Below, one piece after another: positions 17,033 through 26,049 of a DNA stretch of 64,000 bases; position 1 is the stretch's first letter; each line of letters begins with the position of its first letter. The notes beneath the pieces were generated by a model. It searched no databases and was not told where the DNA came from. It was given only the letters and a program-made list of their open reading frames with translations. The position numbers were made by a program, and so were the translations under genes. The stretch is from contig CADBWR010000013.1 of the NCBI GenBank assembly GCA_902798425.1, forward strand, positions 35,587-99,586. Reading direction: 5' to 3'. The DNA comes from an uncultured Bacteroidales bacterium (lineage in GTDB: Bacteria > Bacteroidota > Bacteroidia > Bacteroidales > Bacteroidaceae).

Positions 17033-18391
17033 ATGGCAGATACAGAAATGCAGAAAGCTCAGAGTGCCGCACAGGCTGGTGCTGAGCTGCAAGAGAAAAG
17101 TAAAGATACCAGCAAATTGTTGTCATCATTTGGTGGCTTTAACGCCATCCGTGGTTTCATGCCCGATGCAGAAAACATGAATCCTGCCCGCAAGGCTGCT
17201 AAGGACGTCTTCCTGAAGGACAAGCGTTTCAAGGAGAAGAGAGAGAATCTGGCTCGCGAAATCAGTCGTTGGCTGGAGCTGCTCAACGACACCAGCATCG
17301 AGGGTGCTACCGGTTATGTTGATGTCTGCAAGCAGGAAGAAGAGAAGTACACTAACGTGCTGAAGCAGGGTATCACTGATGCTCTCTATGCTACCCAGAA
17401 CCTGGAGCGCTCATACCGTGAGCTCGACTCGTTCTTCAAAACCTGCGGTTCTGACAAGGTGAAGAACCTGCGCATCATCAACGTGCTGAAGGAAGACATT
17501 GCCGATGCTGACAGCGGCTTCTACAATGAGGTAGAGAACCTGCTGCGCAACGGTTTCGACCGTCTGAGTCTGAAGGATGCCTACTCGCTGGTATGTGTCC
17601 CCGGTGCTGTCCTCAACGACAAAGTTGACCTGCTGCGCTGGGCCAAGATGGCATTTAAATATAAGGTAATGCTGCTCACCGACCACGCTGATGAGTACTC
17701 CTTCGACGACCTGCAGGCTAACACCGAGGGCTATCGCGACAGCGACCAGGAACTGATGAACGTCGTGATGTGCGCCAACTGGATTGTTGGTCGTGAGGCA
17801 GAGAAGATGTCGTTCGACGAGGAAGACCAGAAGGCCTTCTACATTGCTCCCTCTGCAGCCCTCTGCGGTAAGCTGTACGACGAGACCGCCAACATGGCAC
17901 AGGGTGCCGGTGGTAAGAAGTATGGTACGCTGGACGGCGTGAAGGGTGTAAAGAGCGACCTGCTGAAGTCAGAGATTGCTTCGCTGATGGACAACCAGGT
18001 GATTCCTATGGTCTATAGCGAAGGCCGCGTAATGGCATTTAATAATACTACCTTATATAATGGTGACCTCGACGCTATGAAGGAGTATCCTATCGTCCGC
18101 GTCTTCGACTGGGTGAAGAAGGTACTGATGAATTTCGTTCATGAGGTAGCTCTCGAGAACTGGGATCCATTCAACAGCCCGAAGAACCTGAAGGCTAAGA
18201 TTCAGGAGTTCCTGAACATGTACAAAGGCTATGGCAACCTGTTCCAGAACTACGAGATTGGCGAGCCCCGTCAGGACCCTGTCACCAAGCAGATTACCTG
18301 CGACATTACGCTGACACCATTCTATGCTGCAAAGAACTTCGTTATCAAGGTTGCTGCAGACAAGAAAGACAAGGAAGCTACAATGGAATAA
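17033..18391 (+). CDS. tssC: T6SS sheath large subunit TssC
   Basis: A 452-aa sheath protein. An N-terminal disordered stretch (residues 1-40, Gln/Ala/Lys-rich) precedes a region of helices, then the conserved sheath core with YSLVCVPGAVLNDK and IAPSAALCGKLYDE, and near the C-terminus the DPFNSPKNLKAKIQEFLN segment followed by a strand-rich end (ITCDITLTPFYAAKNFVIKV) typical of the TssC/VipB handshake domain. With TssB it forms the contractile tube that drives the Hcp needle. A strong inverted repeat follows the stop. Confidence 0.9.
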   Translation: MADTEMQKAQSAAQAGAELQEKSKDTSKLLSSFGGFNAIRGFMPDAENMNPARKAAKDVFLKDKRFKEKRENLAREISRWLELLNDTSIEGATGYVDVCKQEEEKYTNVLKQGITDALYATQNLERSYRELDSFFKTCGSDKVKNLRIINVLKEDIADADSGFYNEVENLLRNGFDRLSLKDAYSLVCVPGAVLNDKVDLLRWAKMAFKYKVMLLTDHADEYSFDDLQANTEGYRDSDQELMNVVMCANWIVGREAEKMSFDEEDQKAFYIAPSAALCGKLYDETANMAQGAGGKKYGTLDGVKGVKSDLLKSEIASLMDNQVIPMVYSEGRVMAFNNTTLYNGDLDAMKEYPIVRVFDWVKKVLMNFVHEVALENWDPFNSPKNLKAKIQEFLNMYKGYGNLFQNYEIGEPRQDPVTKQITCDITLTPFYAAKNFVIKVAADKKDKEATME

Positions 18392-18397
18392 TCACTC

Positions 18398-18441
18398 TTT
18401 TGCGACATTAATCGGGGCATCGTCCCCGGTTTGTCGCAAAA
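18398..18441 (+). terminator. Nested inverted repeat after tssC (terminator or processing site)
   Basis: TTTTGCGACA (18398-18407) and TGTCGCAAAA (18432-18441) are perfect 10-bp arms, enclosing a second stem CGGGG/CCCCG (18413-18417 and 18424-18428). No long T-run follows, so this could be a partial terminator, an attenuator or an mRNA-stabilising end. TGTCGCAAA is repeated once more at 18451-18459. Confidence 0.5.
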
Positions 18442-18485
18442 CGAGAATCCTGTCGCAAATAAACGAACTAAAAACCTTGAAAATA

Positions 18486-18517
18486 GTTGGTGCGAAACAA
18501 ATTATTCTGTAATTTTG
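18486..18517 (+). promoter_or_regulatory. Internal promoter upstream of the hcp genes
   Basis: TAATTTTG at 18510-18517 matches the -7 consensus; GTTG at 18486-18489, 20 nt upstream, matches three of four -33 bases. A separate promoter fits the high demand for Hcp and the upstream hairpin at 18398-18441. Confidence 0.6.
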
Positions 18518-18603
18518 CTCTCAGAAAACAAAACCCAACGGAAACGAAAGGTTAAAGAGAAATAAAACAAATATTTATTATTAACTTTTAAACAATTACA
18601 ATT

Positions 18604-18996
18604 ATGGCAAAGACACCAGTTACAATGAAAGTCGATGGTTACAAAGATCGCGAAGTGATGATGGTAACCTATGAGTTCGACCAGGCAACAGACGTAGAGG
18701 GACAGATGGCAGGCATTCCCCGTGGTGGTAAGATTACTGTCAGAGTAAAGGCTCTCAACGATGGCACCCCCGACCTACTGGCATGGATGATTGAGCGTAA
18801 CCTCCCAAAGAACGGTGAGATTTCTTTCCTGGAGACCAAGACCGGCAAGGCCATGAAGACCATCAAGTTCACCAATGGCTACTGTGTAGACTTCGATGAG
18901 AAATGGGAAGACAAGCAAGGTCACTTTGAAGAGATTGTCATCACCTGCAAGTCTATCGAGGTTGGCTCCGTAAAGTTTGAGAACGAATGGGCTTGA
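18604..18996 (+). CDS. hcp: Hcp-family T6SS tube protein 1 (TssD)
   Basis: A 130-aa beta-barrel protein expected to form hexameric rings that stack as the secreted inner tube. The core motif GIPRGGKITVRVKALNDG (residues 38-55) is nearly the same in the next gene. The ends (TMKVDGYKDREVMMVTYEF and IEVGSVKFENEW) are strand-rich. There is no signal peptide, as expected for Hcp. It is preceded by its own promoter at 18486-18517 and is the first of four consecutive genes of related size. Confidence 0.85.
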   Translation: MAKTPVTMKVDGYKDREVMMVTYEFDQATDVEGQMAGIPRGGKITVRVKALNDGTPDLLAWMIERNLPKNGEISFLETKTGKAMKTIKFTNGYCVDFDEKWEDKQGHFEEIVITCKSIEVGSVKFENEWA

Positions 18997-19049
18997 TAAT
19001 TGAGAGTTGAGAATTGAGGTTTAATTAAAGAATAGAAAGGAAACAAGAT

Positions 19050-19448
19050 ATGGCAGAGAATGTAACACCGGTAATCCTGAAAGTTAAGGATTTCGCAGAG
19101 CGTGAGGTTTTATTGGTAGACTATAAGTTCAACCAGGAGACAGACAGAGAGGGACAGATTGCAGGTATCCCCCGTGGTGGCAGAGTAACAGTCCGCGTGA
19201 AGGCGCTGAACGATGGCAATCCAGAGATGCTGAATTGGATGCTCTCTCCCAACGATCCCCGTGACTTGGAGATTGCTTTCCAGAACACGGTTGACGGCAA
19301 AGCCATGAAGTCGCTGAAAGGTACAGGTTGCTACTGTGTACACTACAAGGAGTACTGGGCTGACGGCGAGGAGCACTACGAGGAAATCAGTATCGTGTGC
19401 CAGAAGTTGGAGAACGGTGCTGTAGCCTTCGAGAATCCTTGGAAGTAA
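19050..19448 (+). CDS. hcp: Hcp-family T6SS tube protein 2 (TssD)
   Basis: A 132-aa paralogue of the previous gene; the region GIPRGGRVTVRVKALNDGNP aligns without gaps, and both proteins end in a phenylalanine-glutamate-asparagine strand (AFENPWK). The pair looks like a tandem duplication that has since diverged outside the core. It may make mixed or alternative tube rings, or carry specific effectors inside the ring. The gap before it carries a short gagagttgagaattgagg repeat; the gap after it has a strong hairpin. Confidence 0.83.
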   Translation: MAENVTPVILKVKDFAEREVLLVDYKFNQETDREGQIAGIPRGGRVTVRVKALNDGNPEMLNWMLSPNDPRDLEIAFQNTVDGKAMKSLKGTGCYCVHYKEYWADGEEHYEEISIVCQKLENGAVAFENPWK

Positions 19449-19464
19449 TTCCTTTCATCCCCTA

Positions 19465-19495
19465 TGCTGCGCCTGGCCTTGCGCCAGGCACAGCA
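19465..19495 (+). terminator. Hairpin between hcp2 and hcp3
   Basis: TGCTG-C-GCCTGG (19465-19476) pairs with CCAGGC-A-CAGCA (19484-19495) around a 7-nt loop, followed by CCTTTT. It could stop or damp transcription after the two main hcp genes, or protect their mRNA. Confidence 0.5.
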
Positions 19496-19542
19496 CCTTT
19501 TCAAATCCTGACGACCTAACAGCATTACAATAATTAGATACT

Positions 19543-19941
19543 ATGGCACTCTTAACGACCTTAAAGCTTAAGGATGTAGAAGACGATTATAAGGTAGCGA
19601 ACTTCCGCCTACACATGGCACGCAACTACAATCAGTTCAATCCCGAGTCAGCACCAGCATGCGAACGTATTGAAATGACTGTAGTCGCTCCGTCTACAGA
19701 TGACTACACCTTCTATGAGTGGTATAAGCAGCGTAGCCTCTTGTCAGGCACGCTGACCTATGAGTTACCCGTTTCGATGAACCATACTTATTCAGAGAAC
19801 CGCGTTATAGAATTTAAGGATGCTCTCTGCTTTGGCTTCTCCGAAAGCTATGACATAGACACCCACCACCGCAGGTTACTCAAACTGCTGTTAGTACCAG
19901 CCAATGTCATGCTGAACGATGTGTCGTTTCAGAAATTATAA
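19543..19941 (+). CDS. Divergent Hcp-like protein 3
   Basis: A 132-aa protein of the same length and strand pattern as the two Hcp proteins before it, but without the PRGG core. It begins TTLKLKDVEDDYKVANFRL and ends in NVMLNDVSFQKL; the middle has TDDYTFYEWYKQRSLLSGTL, in the position where Hcp has its ring-contact loop. Given its place between hcp2 and vgrG I infer a variant tube or tube-spike adaptor ring. Direct family membership should be tested by profile search. Confidence 0.6.
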   Translation: MALLTTLKLKDVEDDYKVANFRLHMARNYNQFNPESAPACERIEMTVVAPSTDDYTFYEWYKQRSLLSGTLTYELPVSMNHTYSENRVIEFKDALCFGFSESYDIDTHHRRLLKLLLVPANVMLNDVSFQKL

Positions 19942-19970
19942 ATAATAGGTTAAATACTTTCAGAATCGCT

Positions 19971-20471
19971 ATGGAAGGAGAGGCTACTGATATGAAAGAG
20001 ATAAAAGTAATGGTTTTTGTCGGCAATCTGGCAGAGTTGGTAAAATCCTCTATGAAAGATACTGTGTTGTCAGACCGTTTCTCAAAGTATAACGGCTATA
20101 CCGTACAACAACTATCTTATGGAGTAGAGCGCGTTCGTGACGAAGTAGGCACAGCCTATGGTGAGTCAGAAGGCGTCGAGGTCGACTTTACCATTCGTGT
20201 TATGGATACTGAACTCATCGTCTTCTACGAAAAGTTGAAGGACCTGGCCTCCGAATGCTACACCTTTATATTTAATGGTACTTTTGAAGGGGACCTTTTG
20301 AAGCATTACGACAACGCCATGATGGTTGATGGTTTTGTTGTTGACGTTGAGGAGTGTGCCGCCAACGACAAAAGCCAGGCTCTGATGCATGTCAAACTAC
20401 TTGCTCGTGAACTCATCTATATCCACCACGATGGTTCTAATCTTTCTATTAATATCAGCAACAGCCACTAA
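19971..20471 (+). CDS. Hcp-fold-like T6SS protein 4, upstream of vgrG
   Basis: A 166-aa protein of uncertain family. The strand pattern and phrases such as VEVDFTIRVMDTELIVFYEKL and YTFIFNGTFEGDLLKHYDNA resemble a diverged Hcp-like fold. It sits 34 nt before vgrG, where a first tube ring or adaptor would be useful. The ATG at 19971 is used here; a second ATG at 19992 is preceded by a GGAGAGG-like site and could be the real start. No signal peptide. Confidence 0.5.
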   Translation: MEGEATDMKEIKVMVFVGNLAELVKSSMKDTVLSDRFSKYNGYTVQQLSYGVERVRDEVGTAYGESEGVEVDFTIRVMDTELIVFYEKLKDLASECYTFIFNGTFEGDLLKHYDNAMMVDGFVVDVEECAANDKSQALMHVKLLARELIYIHHDGSNLSINISNSH

Positions 20472-20505
20472 CTATCCCCTACCCTAAAACATCTCTTATA
20501 GCATT

Positions 20506-23500
20506 ATGGCAACAGTAAGTTACGATTTCAAAATAGGCAATGACACAATAAAATATAGTGAGAGCACCATTATCACTATCGACGACGTACAGTATAGCAT
20601 GTCGCTCTTGTCTCTGCGCTATCATAAAAAAATGTTCCAGCCTGGCAAGATTGAGGCTAAGTTATTGATTAAGCAGAACGTACAGAGCAACACAAAAGCA
20701 CCGGACACGAAGAGCCTTGTAAACTACTTCAAGACTCAGAAAAACGATGTCAACCTGAGCAAGACCGTCGACGGGAAAGAGACAAAGGTTGCTGTCAACT
20801 ACTATGTCTACAAGGTATTGCCAGAGTATAAGCGCAACGATGCCGGCCAGTATGTGAATGTCAAGTTAGACATCTACAGTCCTGACCACAAACTGACGCT
20901 TGATAGATTCTGTCGTGCCTATACCAATCAAAAGCTTGCCAATGACGTCTTTGCAAATAACATTTCAGAATCGGGGAGTATCCTGGCTAAGGCTGGTTTC
21001 AAGAAAGAAACATTAGACATAAGCCACTTGAGATTCCTGCGTTATATTGTCAACAATAAAGACAACAAGTTGGAATTCAAAGAGTTCATTCAACCCTATC
21101 TGGTACAATACAATGAGAGTTTCTATGATTTCATAGCACGTACTGCCAACCGTTGCGGCGAGTTTTTCTACTATGAAGATGGCAAGCTCTATTTGGGAAT
21201 TAACGACTTCAGGGCAGAACAGGAATCTGACTCAAATGCCAGCGAGAAAAACGATGAAGACTGGGTAGACATTGATCGCGATTTGGTGCTATCATATAGT
21301 TTCTCGCAAGCTGACGAGAAACTGGTCGACACATTTAGAGATTACCATGGATCGATATGGGTTGTAGACGATGACAACAAAGAAAAGCCACGTTTTGCAG
21401 CTTCGGAATTCACATACGACAACGAAGTGCCTTTGGACGAATATCTCTACAACTTTGTCAAAGCGGATAGTTATACCTCTAAGATTGACGAATTCTTCCC
21501 AAGAGCATGGAAGAACGTTACTGAAGCTTTAGGCGCACTCTTCACTGGTGGACCAGCCGGTCTTGTCGCATGGGCTGTACCCACAGTGTTAGTGGGTCTT
21601 TTGTTTGCTGAAAGCGTTGCAAAAAGCAAAAATGACTTATTCAACAAGAAGTGGGTGGGCGATGATACTACTCCACCGACGAAAAATGGTAATAACAATA
21701 AGGATCGTCTTTCCCCTGAAAAAGATAGTAGCTCGTTGTTCGGCTCATATACAGAAAATTATGCTTCTTTGAACTACGAGCATATGCACAATATAGATCA
21801 AAAGCTCTATACCTTCATCGGTACAGGAAGCAAGAGTGTCTCTGAAAACCTGATAGACATCAGTTTGTCCTCTGAAGACAACGCATTCCGCTTAGGCCAG
21901 CAAGTAACTTTTGAAAGTAAGTCGGATGCGGAGACCAAGAAATCCATGGCGCAGACAGATGAGAAGCCCAACTATAAGAAATACGTTGTCATTGAGGTCT
22001 CTGAGGTCTATAAGGCAGAGGCCAAGAACATGAGTCAGGAGGAATGGCAAGTTGGCGAGAAAGTTACTATCGCTCCTTTGTATGCTATGTCAGTCAAAAA
22101 GAACGGATCGGGAACATTAGAGAATTTCGAACTACCATGTCCCCCTGTCATGTGTCCCCTGATTAGAAAATCAAGTCCTCAGCGTGCCGTTATAACCAAT
22201 AATGTAGACCCAATGGGCTATGGTCGCGTACAGGTAAAATACCACTGGCAGACAGGATCAAGCACAGCCGACAGTTCTCCACTCATTCGTCAAGCTGTAC
22301 CCTATGTTCCGAACACGAGTGCCCATGGTGGTGGATTTTATTTCCAATTAGGCATCAATACGGAAGTATTGGTAGACTATGACAACGGCAACATAGAACG
22401 TCCCTTTGTCATTGGCTGCCTATATGGTGATGGTGTAAAAGCGCCAAGAGACCGTTATAACTATACTGGTGGTTGGTCACCTACATTGCATCCTGACGAA
22501 CCTGCAGAGCCACTGGTAATTTGCTCTAAGAAAGGGCACAGAATCAAATTTGACGATAATGGTAACTTGGAAGACTTCCTGATGGGAGCTTCACCTGCCA
22601 TCGAACTCACCAGTCTTGCATGGAAACATCTTCCTTTTAGTAGTCGTATTGACCAAGAAGGAACATGCGAATTGACTGGAGGTACAACCATTGAAGACAA
22701 ATGGGGTATTTACAAGATAGCTTGTAATACAACAAAGCGTTCTGTTTCTGTTAGTTCTCCATTTGGCACTGTTGATATCAATGCCTTTACAGGTATTACT
22801 ATCAACTGTCCTTGTGGCGATATTACCCTCAAAGGAAAGAACATCAAACTGGAGGCCGGTAACGAGATTTCCATTCATTCTGGTCTTAATGTTACGCCTC
22901 CAGGCTATAGCACTTTTAGAGACACAGTTCTCAAAGGTGCTGCAAATGCCCTCCTCGACAAGTTTGTACTGCCATTGGTTGATTTCAGACTGATTCGTAC
23001 GACTTTAGAGATTTTCCTAAAACCCGTTGCAGGAACACTGACACTCAAGTCGAACCGTTACCTGCTACTTGGTGCCGGACTGGGTAAACCTGAGATTCCA
23101 ACTATGGCATACAGTGAGAAAGGCCTGCATAAAAAAGTATACCACGATGAGAGAGGTCGTCTTCACAGACAGCTATGTTACATGAATTCTGTTATAGATA
23201 AGTTCTTTTCAAGCTTCGTAGAGTCTTACAAGAACTGCAGGAATGAAACAGCAGAAGTTTTAAGGAAGTTGGATCCGGACGGAAACGTGGAAAAACAAAG
23301 GAAAGACTATGTAAAAGCGGCCTTCTCTAAGGGGAAAGTCACAAGAGACAACTTGGAATTCAGGCCTTTCACTGACACGCTTAAGCAACAGTCTATCGTT
23401 GACTATGCTAACAAAAGAGCCAAACACATTCAGGAACTAAAGAAGATGTGCGAAGACATGTTTAGTACGGCAGACTCCATGGATTTTGGGCTGGACGGTA

Positions 23501-24147
23501 TGTTTAAACCAGGAACGTTTAAGAAGGTCTTGAGTTCTCAAACAGATCTCGTGCCGGACTTAATTCATGATGTACAAATCGGTTCAGACTTATTCCTGAA
23601 AACTGATGAGAATTTGCAGGCAGTATATGCTTCCAGGAAAGCGGTTAAAAGAAACCTCATGTATATAGCCATTAATGGCACTTATGGTGTAGAATATGTT
23701 AAGCCTAAGCTGGGCGAAGCTGTCAAGTTCAGTAACGTTAAAGACTTTGAAGATGATAAAAAATGGCTATCGTGGGTTACTAACCTGCATAAGTATACAG
23801 GTAAGAGTATTCTAGCTAATCCGGTTAGCTCTCCTGAGTTAGAATGGACCACCATACACAAATGGGGATGGTCCAAGGTTAAAAAGGGTGCACAAGCAGC
23901 CAAAGGTCCAATTGCCAGATTTGGCCTTGAGGTACTTGACGAGTCTTTGAATAAGGCCAGTCAATATAACCCTATAGCCCCCTTCTTAGAAAAAGATACC
24001 TGGGGACTTGGACAAAAGGGTGAAATTCTTATGTCTGACAAGGAAGGTCATGATACTCTTAATATCGTGAATGGCGGCATTAACCGTACAGAAAATTCTG
24101 ACGGCTATACCAATAAAATTAGAGCACTGTTGTCAACAATTTATTAA
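20506..24147 (+). CDS. tssI: VgrG spike protein TssI with long helical insertion
   Basis: A 1213-aa spike trimer subunit, far longer than a plain VgrG of about 600 aa. Residues 1-300 resemble the gp27-like base. Residues 325-369 hold an unusual hydrophobic segment (ALFTGGPAGLVAWAVPTVLV). Residues 557-650 are the gp5-type OB fold (MGYGRVQVKYHWQ, then FVIGCLYGDGVKAP), followed by a beta-helix (ITINCPCGDITLKGKNIKLE). From about 856 to 1165 comes a mostly helical region of no family I recognise. Near residue 1170 the beta-helix style returns (KGEILMSDKEGHDTLNI). The helical part may be a cargo or effector domain. It is followed by a spike-like gene and a PAAR-like gene. Confidence 0.85.
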   Translation: MATVSYDFKIGNDTIKYSESTIITIDDVQYSMSLLSLRYHKKMFQPGKIEAKLLIKQNVQSNTKAPDTKSLVNYFKTQKNDVNLSKTVDGKETKVAVNYYVYKVLPEYKRNDAGQYVNVKLDIYSPDHKLTLDRFCRAYTNQKLANDVFANNISESGSILAKAGFKKETLDISHLRFLRYIVNNKDNKLEFKEFIQPYLVQYNESFYDFIARTANRCGEFFYYEDGKLYLGINDFRAEQESDSNASEKNDEDWVDIDRDLVLSYSFSQADEKLVDTFRDYHGSIWVVDDDNKEKPRFAASEFTYDNEVPLDEYLYNFVKADSYTSKIDEFFPRAWKNVTEALGALFTGGPAGLVAWAVPTVLVGLLFAESVAKSKNDLFNKKWVGDDTTPPTKNGNNNKDRLSPEKDSSSLFGSYTENYASLNYEHMHNIDQKLYTFIGTGSKSVSENLIDISLSSEDNAFRLGQQVTFESKSDAETKKSMAQTDEKPNYKKYVVIEVSEVYKAEAKNMSQEEWQVGEKVTIAPLYAMSVKKNGSGTLENFELPCPPVMCPLIRKSSPQRAVITNNVDPMGYGRVQVKYHWQTGSSTADSSPLIRQAVPYVPNTSAHGGGFYFQLGINTEVLVDYDNGNIERPFVIGCLYGDGVKAPRDRYNYTGGWSPTLHPDEPAEPLVICSKKGHRIKFDDNGNLEDFLMGASPAIELTSLAWKHLPFSSRIDQEGTCELTGGTTIEDKWGIYKIACNTTKRSVSVSSPFGTVDINAFTGITINCPCGDITLKGKNIKLEAGNEISIHSGLNVTPPGYSTFRDTVLKGAANALLDKFVLPLVDFRLIRTTLEIFLKPVAGTLTLKSNRYLLLGAGLGKPEIPTMAYSEKGLHKKVYHDERGRLHRQLCYMNSVIDKFFSSFVESYKNCRNETAEVLRKLDPDGNVEKQRKDYVKAAFSKGKVTRDNLEFRPFTDTLKQQSIVDYANKRAKHIQELKKMCEDMFSTADSMDFGLDGMFKPGTFKKVLSSQTDLVPDLIHDVQIGSDLFLKTDENLQAVYASRKAVKRNLMYIAINGTYGVEYVKPKLGEAVKFSNVKDFEDDKKWLSWVTNLHKYTGKSILANPVSSPELEWTTIHKWGWSKVKKGAQAAKGPIARFGLEVLDESLNKASQYNPIAPFLEKDTWGLGQKGEILMSDKEGHDTLNIVNGGINRTENSDGYTNKIRALLSTIY

Positions 24148-24162
24148 ATTTGCTATTACTTT

Positions 24163-26037
24163 ATGAGAGGATATATAGAAAATACAGTATTAGACGATTG
24201 GATTGCAATTGCTGAAAATTTCAAGAGTAGCATCGATAAGATGTTAAATGAAGTCCATGCTGCCAAAATGGAGTTAATGTTGCTTCAGAACGAGATTATC
24301 GACAGGCTTGATGCAGGCCAGTATATCCGTGATGATCAGCGAATTATCATTTCTGCTCCAGAAATCATCATTGGCAACGTCAACAGACAAGGTATCCTTC
24401 AAGAAGGAGGTAAGATTATCATTAGAGGGTCTGAGACTTTACTTCATGGTGTTGGTGACGAAGGTACTGTCAAAGTGGCAGCGCCTATCATCGAGCAAAA
24501 GGCTGTCGATCCTGGCATTGACGGCGAAGAAGAAGTTGTTGGCAATGTTTCGAAAATTATCTCAACTGCTCGTAACATCGCAATTGACAGCCAAGACCCC
24601 GTATCTGTGGAAGACAGGGGGGCTGTGTTTGCTGATACAGATTGTGGTAATGGAATTACCTTTCATTCCAACAGTGATATTCTGGTGGATTCGACAAAAC
24701 GCAACAAGACTAAAAAGGAGGAAATTGAAAAACGTCAGAAAGCTGTCGACGAACGTATTTCAGACTGTGAAACACAATCTGATAATACGCTCAAACAGAT
24801 GAAGGATACTATGGAGTCTATAAAGAAAAAAATGACTGAAAATAAGATCCTTAGCAAGACGAAAGATTTGAGTAGGGCAAATTTCGCAGCAATAGACATG
24901 TTAAGTGCTGCTTATGAGGATGACATGACTACCTATGGTACTCTGTTGAGCAACTACTCCATGATGATTTCTAAATTAGCTGAGCTGAAACGTCAGAAGG
25001 CCTGCCTTAAAGAGGAGCTAAATACGGTTGTCTCTGACGAAGACTTCAAGAAGGATAGCACTAATACGTCTATAAAATTGTTATCTGAACAGATTCTTGT
25101 TAGATCCATGGATGGTGAAAACAAAGTGCGTACCAACAAGGAAGCAGGCATTAAACTTCAAGGCAATGACATCAGCGTGTTGTCTACTGACGAGAAGGAC
25201 GCGCTGACACCAGAAAAATCAGCAGGAAGAGTTACTATCCGCTCACGTAATATTGCTTTGTCAACAGATGACTTTGTAGATCCGAAATATGAAGAAGGCG
25301 TACTTAAGTCTGCTAAACGGCCGACGGTCGGAAACATAACTATTAAGACCAAGGACTTAGATGTAAATGCAGTTGACTTAGACGTAGAAGATTCAAAAGT
25401 AAAGGAATCTTCTCTCACGAAAGATAGCTGCGTGAATATCCGTGCTGAAAAAGTAAAGATAAAGACCATTGATGAGAAGGGTAAGTCCATTGGTAAGTTC
25501 AGTGTCAACAGCCAGAAGATTTCCTTGAAGTCAACAGACATTAAGGATTACAAAACGGAATTGGAGGTTGATGATCAGAATAATATCAAACACCCAGAAA
25601 AGATGTCATCAGACAAAGTGGCAGCCGATAGTGAAATGCTACTGCTTGCTGAAAGCATCAAGATTGGACGTAAAAAGAAAGAATTTATAAGTAAGAAGAT
25701 AAGAATTGGTGCTGACGAAAGCATAGCTGTATTCAGCAACAAAAAGCTCAATGCTTATATTGGTGAGGATGGAGCATTCGATTCCGGATTGAGTGTTAGC
25801 GATAAGAAAGTAAATCTTGCTTCCAGCAGCGAGACCACGATTTCAGGAGAGAAGGTTAAGGTTGAAGGTGAGACTACTTTCAACTCGAAAGTCACCGGTA
25901 CCGATATTGAATGTAAGAATCTCACCGCATCTTCTGCTATTAAGGCACCAAACATCAGCGACGGCCAAGTAATAAGTGGCGCTGCTGGTTCTAAAACAAA
26001 AATAACAGCCGAGGAAGTTGAAGACTCCTCGCTCTAA
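24163..26037 (+). CDS. Predicted beta-solenoid, coiled-coil protein of the T6SS spike region
   Basis: A 624-aa protein of no family I can name. Residues 1-50 are helical. Residues 55-150 and 330-610 are made of short alternating strands with recurring I-x-I patterns (RIIISAPEIIIGNV, GRVTIRSRNIALSTDD, NITIKTKDLDVNAVDLDV, TTISGEKVKVEGETTF), which suggests a beta-solenoid like the VgrG needle. Residues 175-300 form a long charged coiled coil. No signal peptide. Position directly between vgrG and the PAAR-like gene suggests an accessory spike, an adaptor or a carried effector. Its base composition looks more A+T-rich than the housekeeping genes. Confidence 0.5.
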   Translation: MRGYIENTVLDDWIAIAENFKSSIDKMLNEVHAAKMELMLLQNEIIDRLDAGQYIRDDQRIIISAPEIIIGNVNRQGILQEGGKIIIRGSETLLHGVGDEGTVKVAAPIIEQKAVDPGIDGEEEVVGNVSKIISTARNIAIDSQDPVSVEDRGAVFADTDCGNGITFHSNSDILVDSTKRNKTKKEEIEKRQKAVDERISDCETQSDNTLKQMKDTMESIKKKMTENKILSKTKDLSRANFAAIDMLSAAYEDDMTTYGTLLSNYSMMISKLAELKRQKACLKEELNTVVSDEDFKKDSTNTSIKLLSEQILVRSMDGENKVRTNKEAGIKLQGNDISVLSTDEKDALTPEKSAGRVTIRSRNIALSTDDFVDPKYEEGVLKSAKRPTVGNITIKTKDLDVNAVDLDVEDSKVKESSLTKDSCVNIRAEKVKIKTIDEKGKSIGKFSVNSQKISLKSTDIKDYKTELEVDDQNNIKHPEKMSSDKVAADSEMLLLAESIKIGRKKKEFISKKIRIGADESIAVFSNKKLNAYIGEDGAFDSGLSVSDKKVNLASSSETTISGEKVKVEGETTFNSKVTGTDIECKNLTASSAIKAPNISDGQVISGAAGSKTKITAEEVEDSSL

Positions 26038-26049
26038 AAAAGAAAGATT

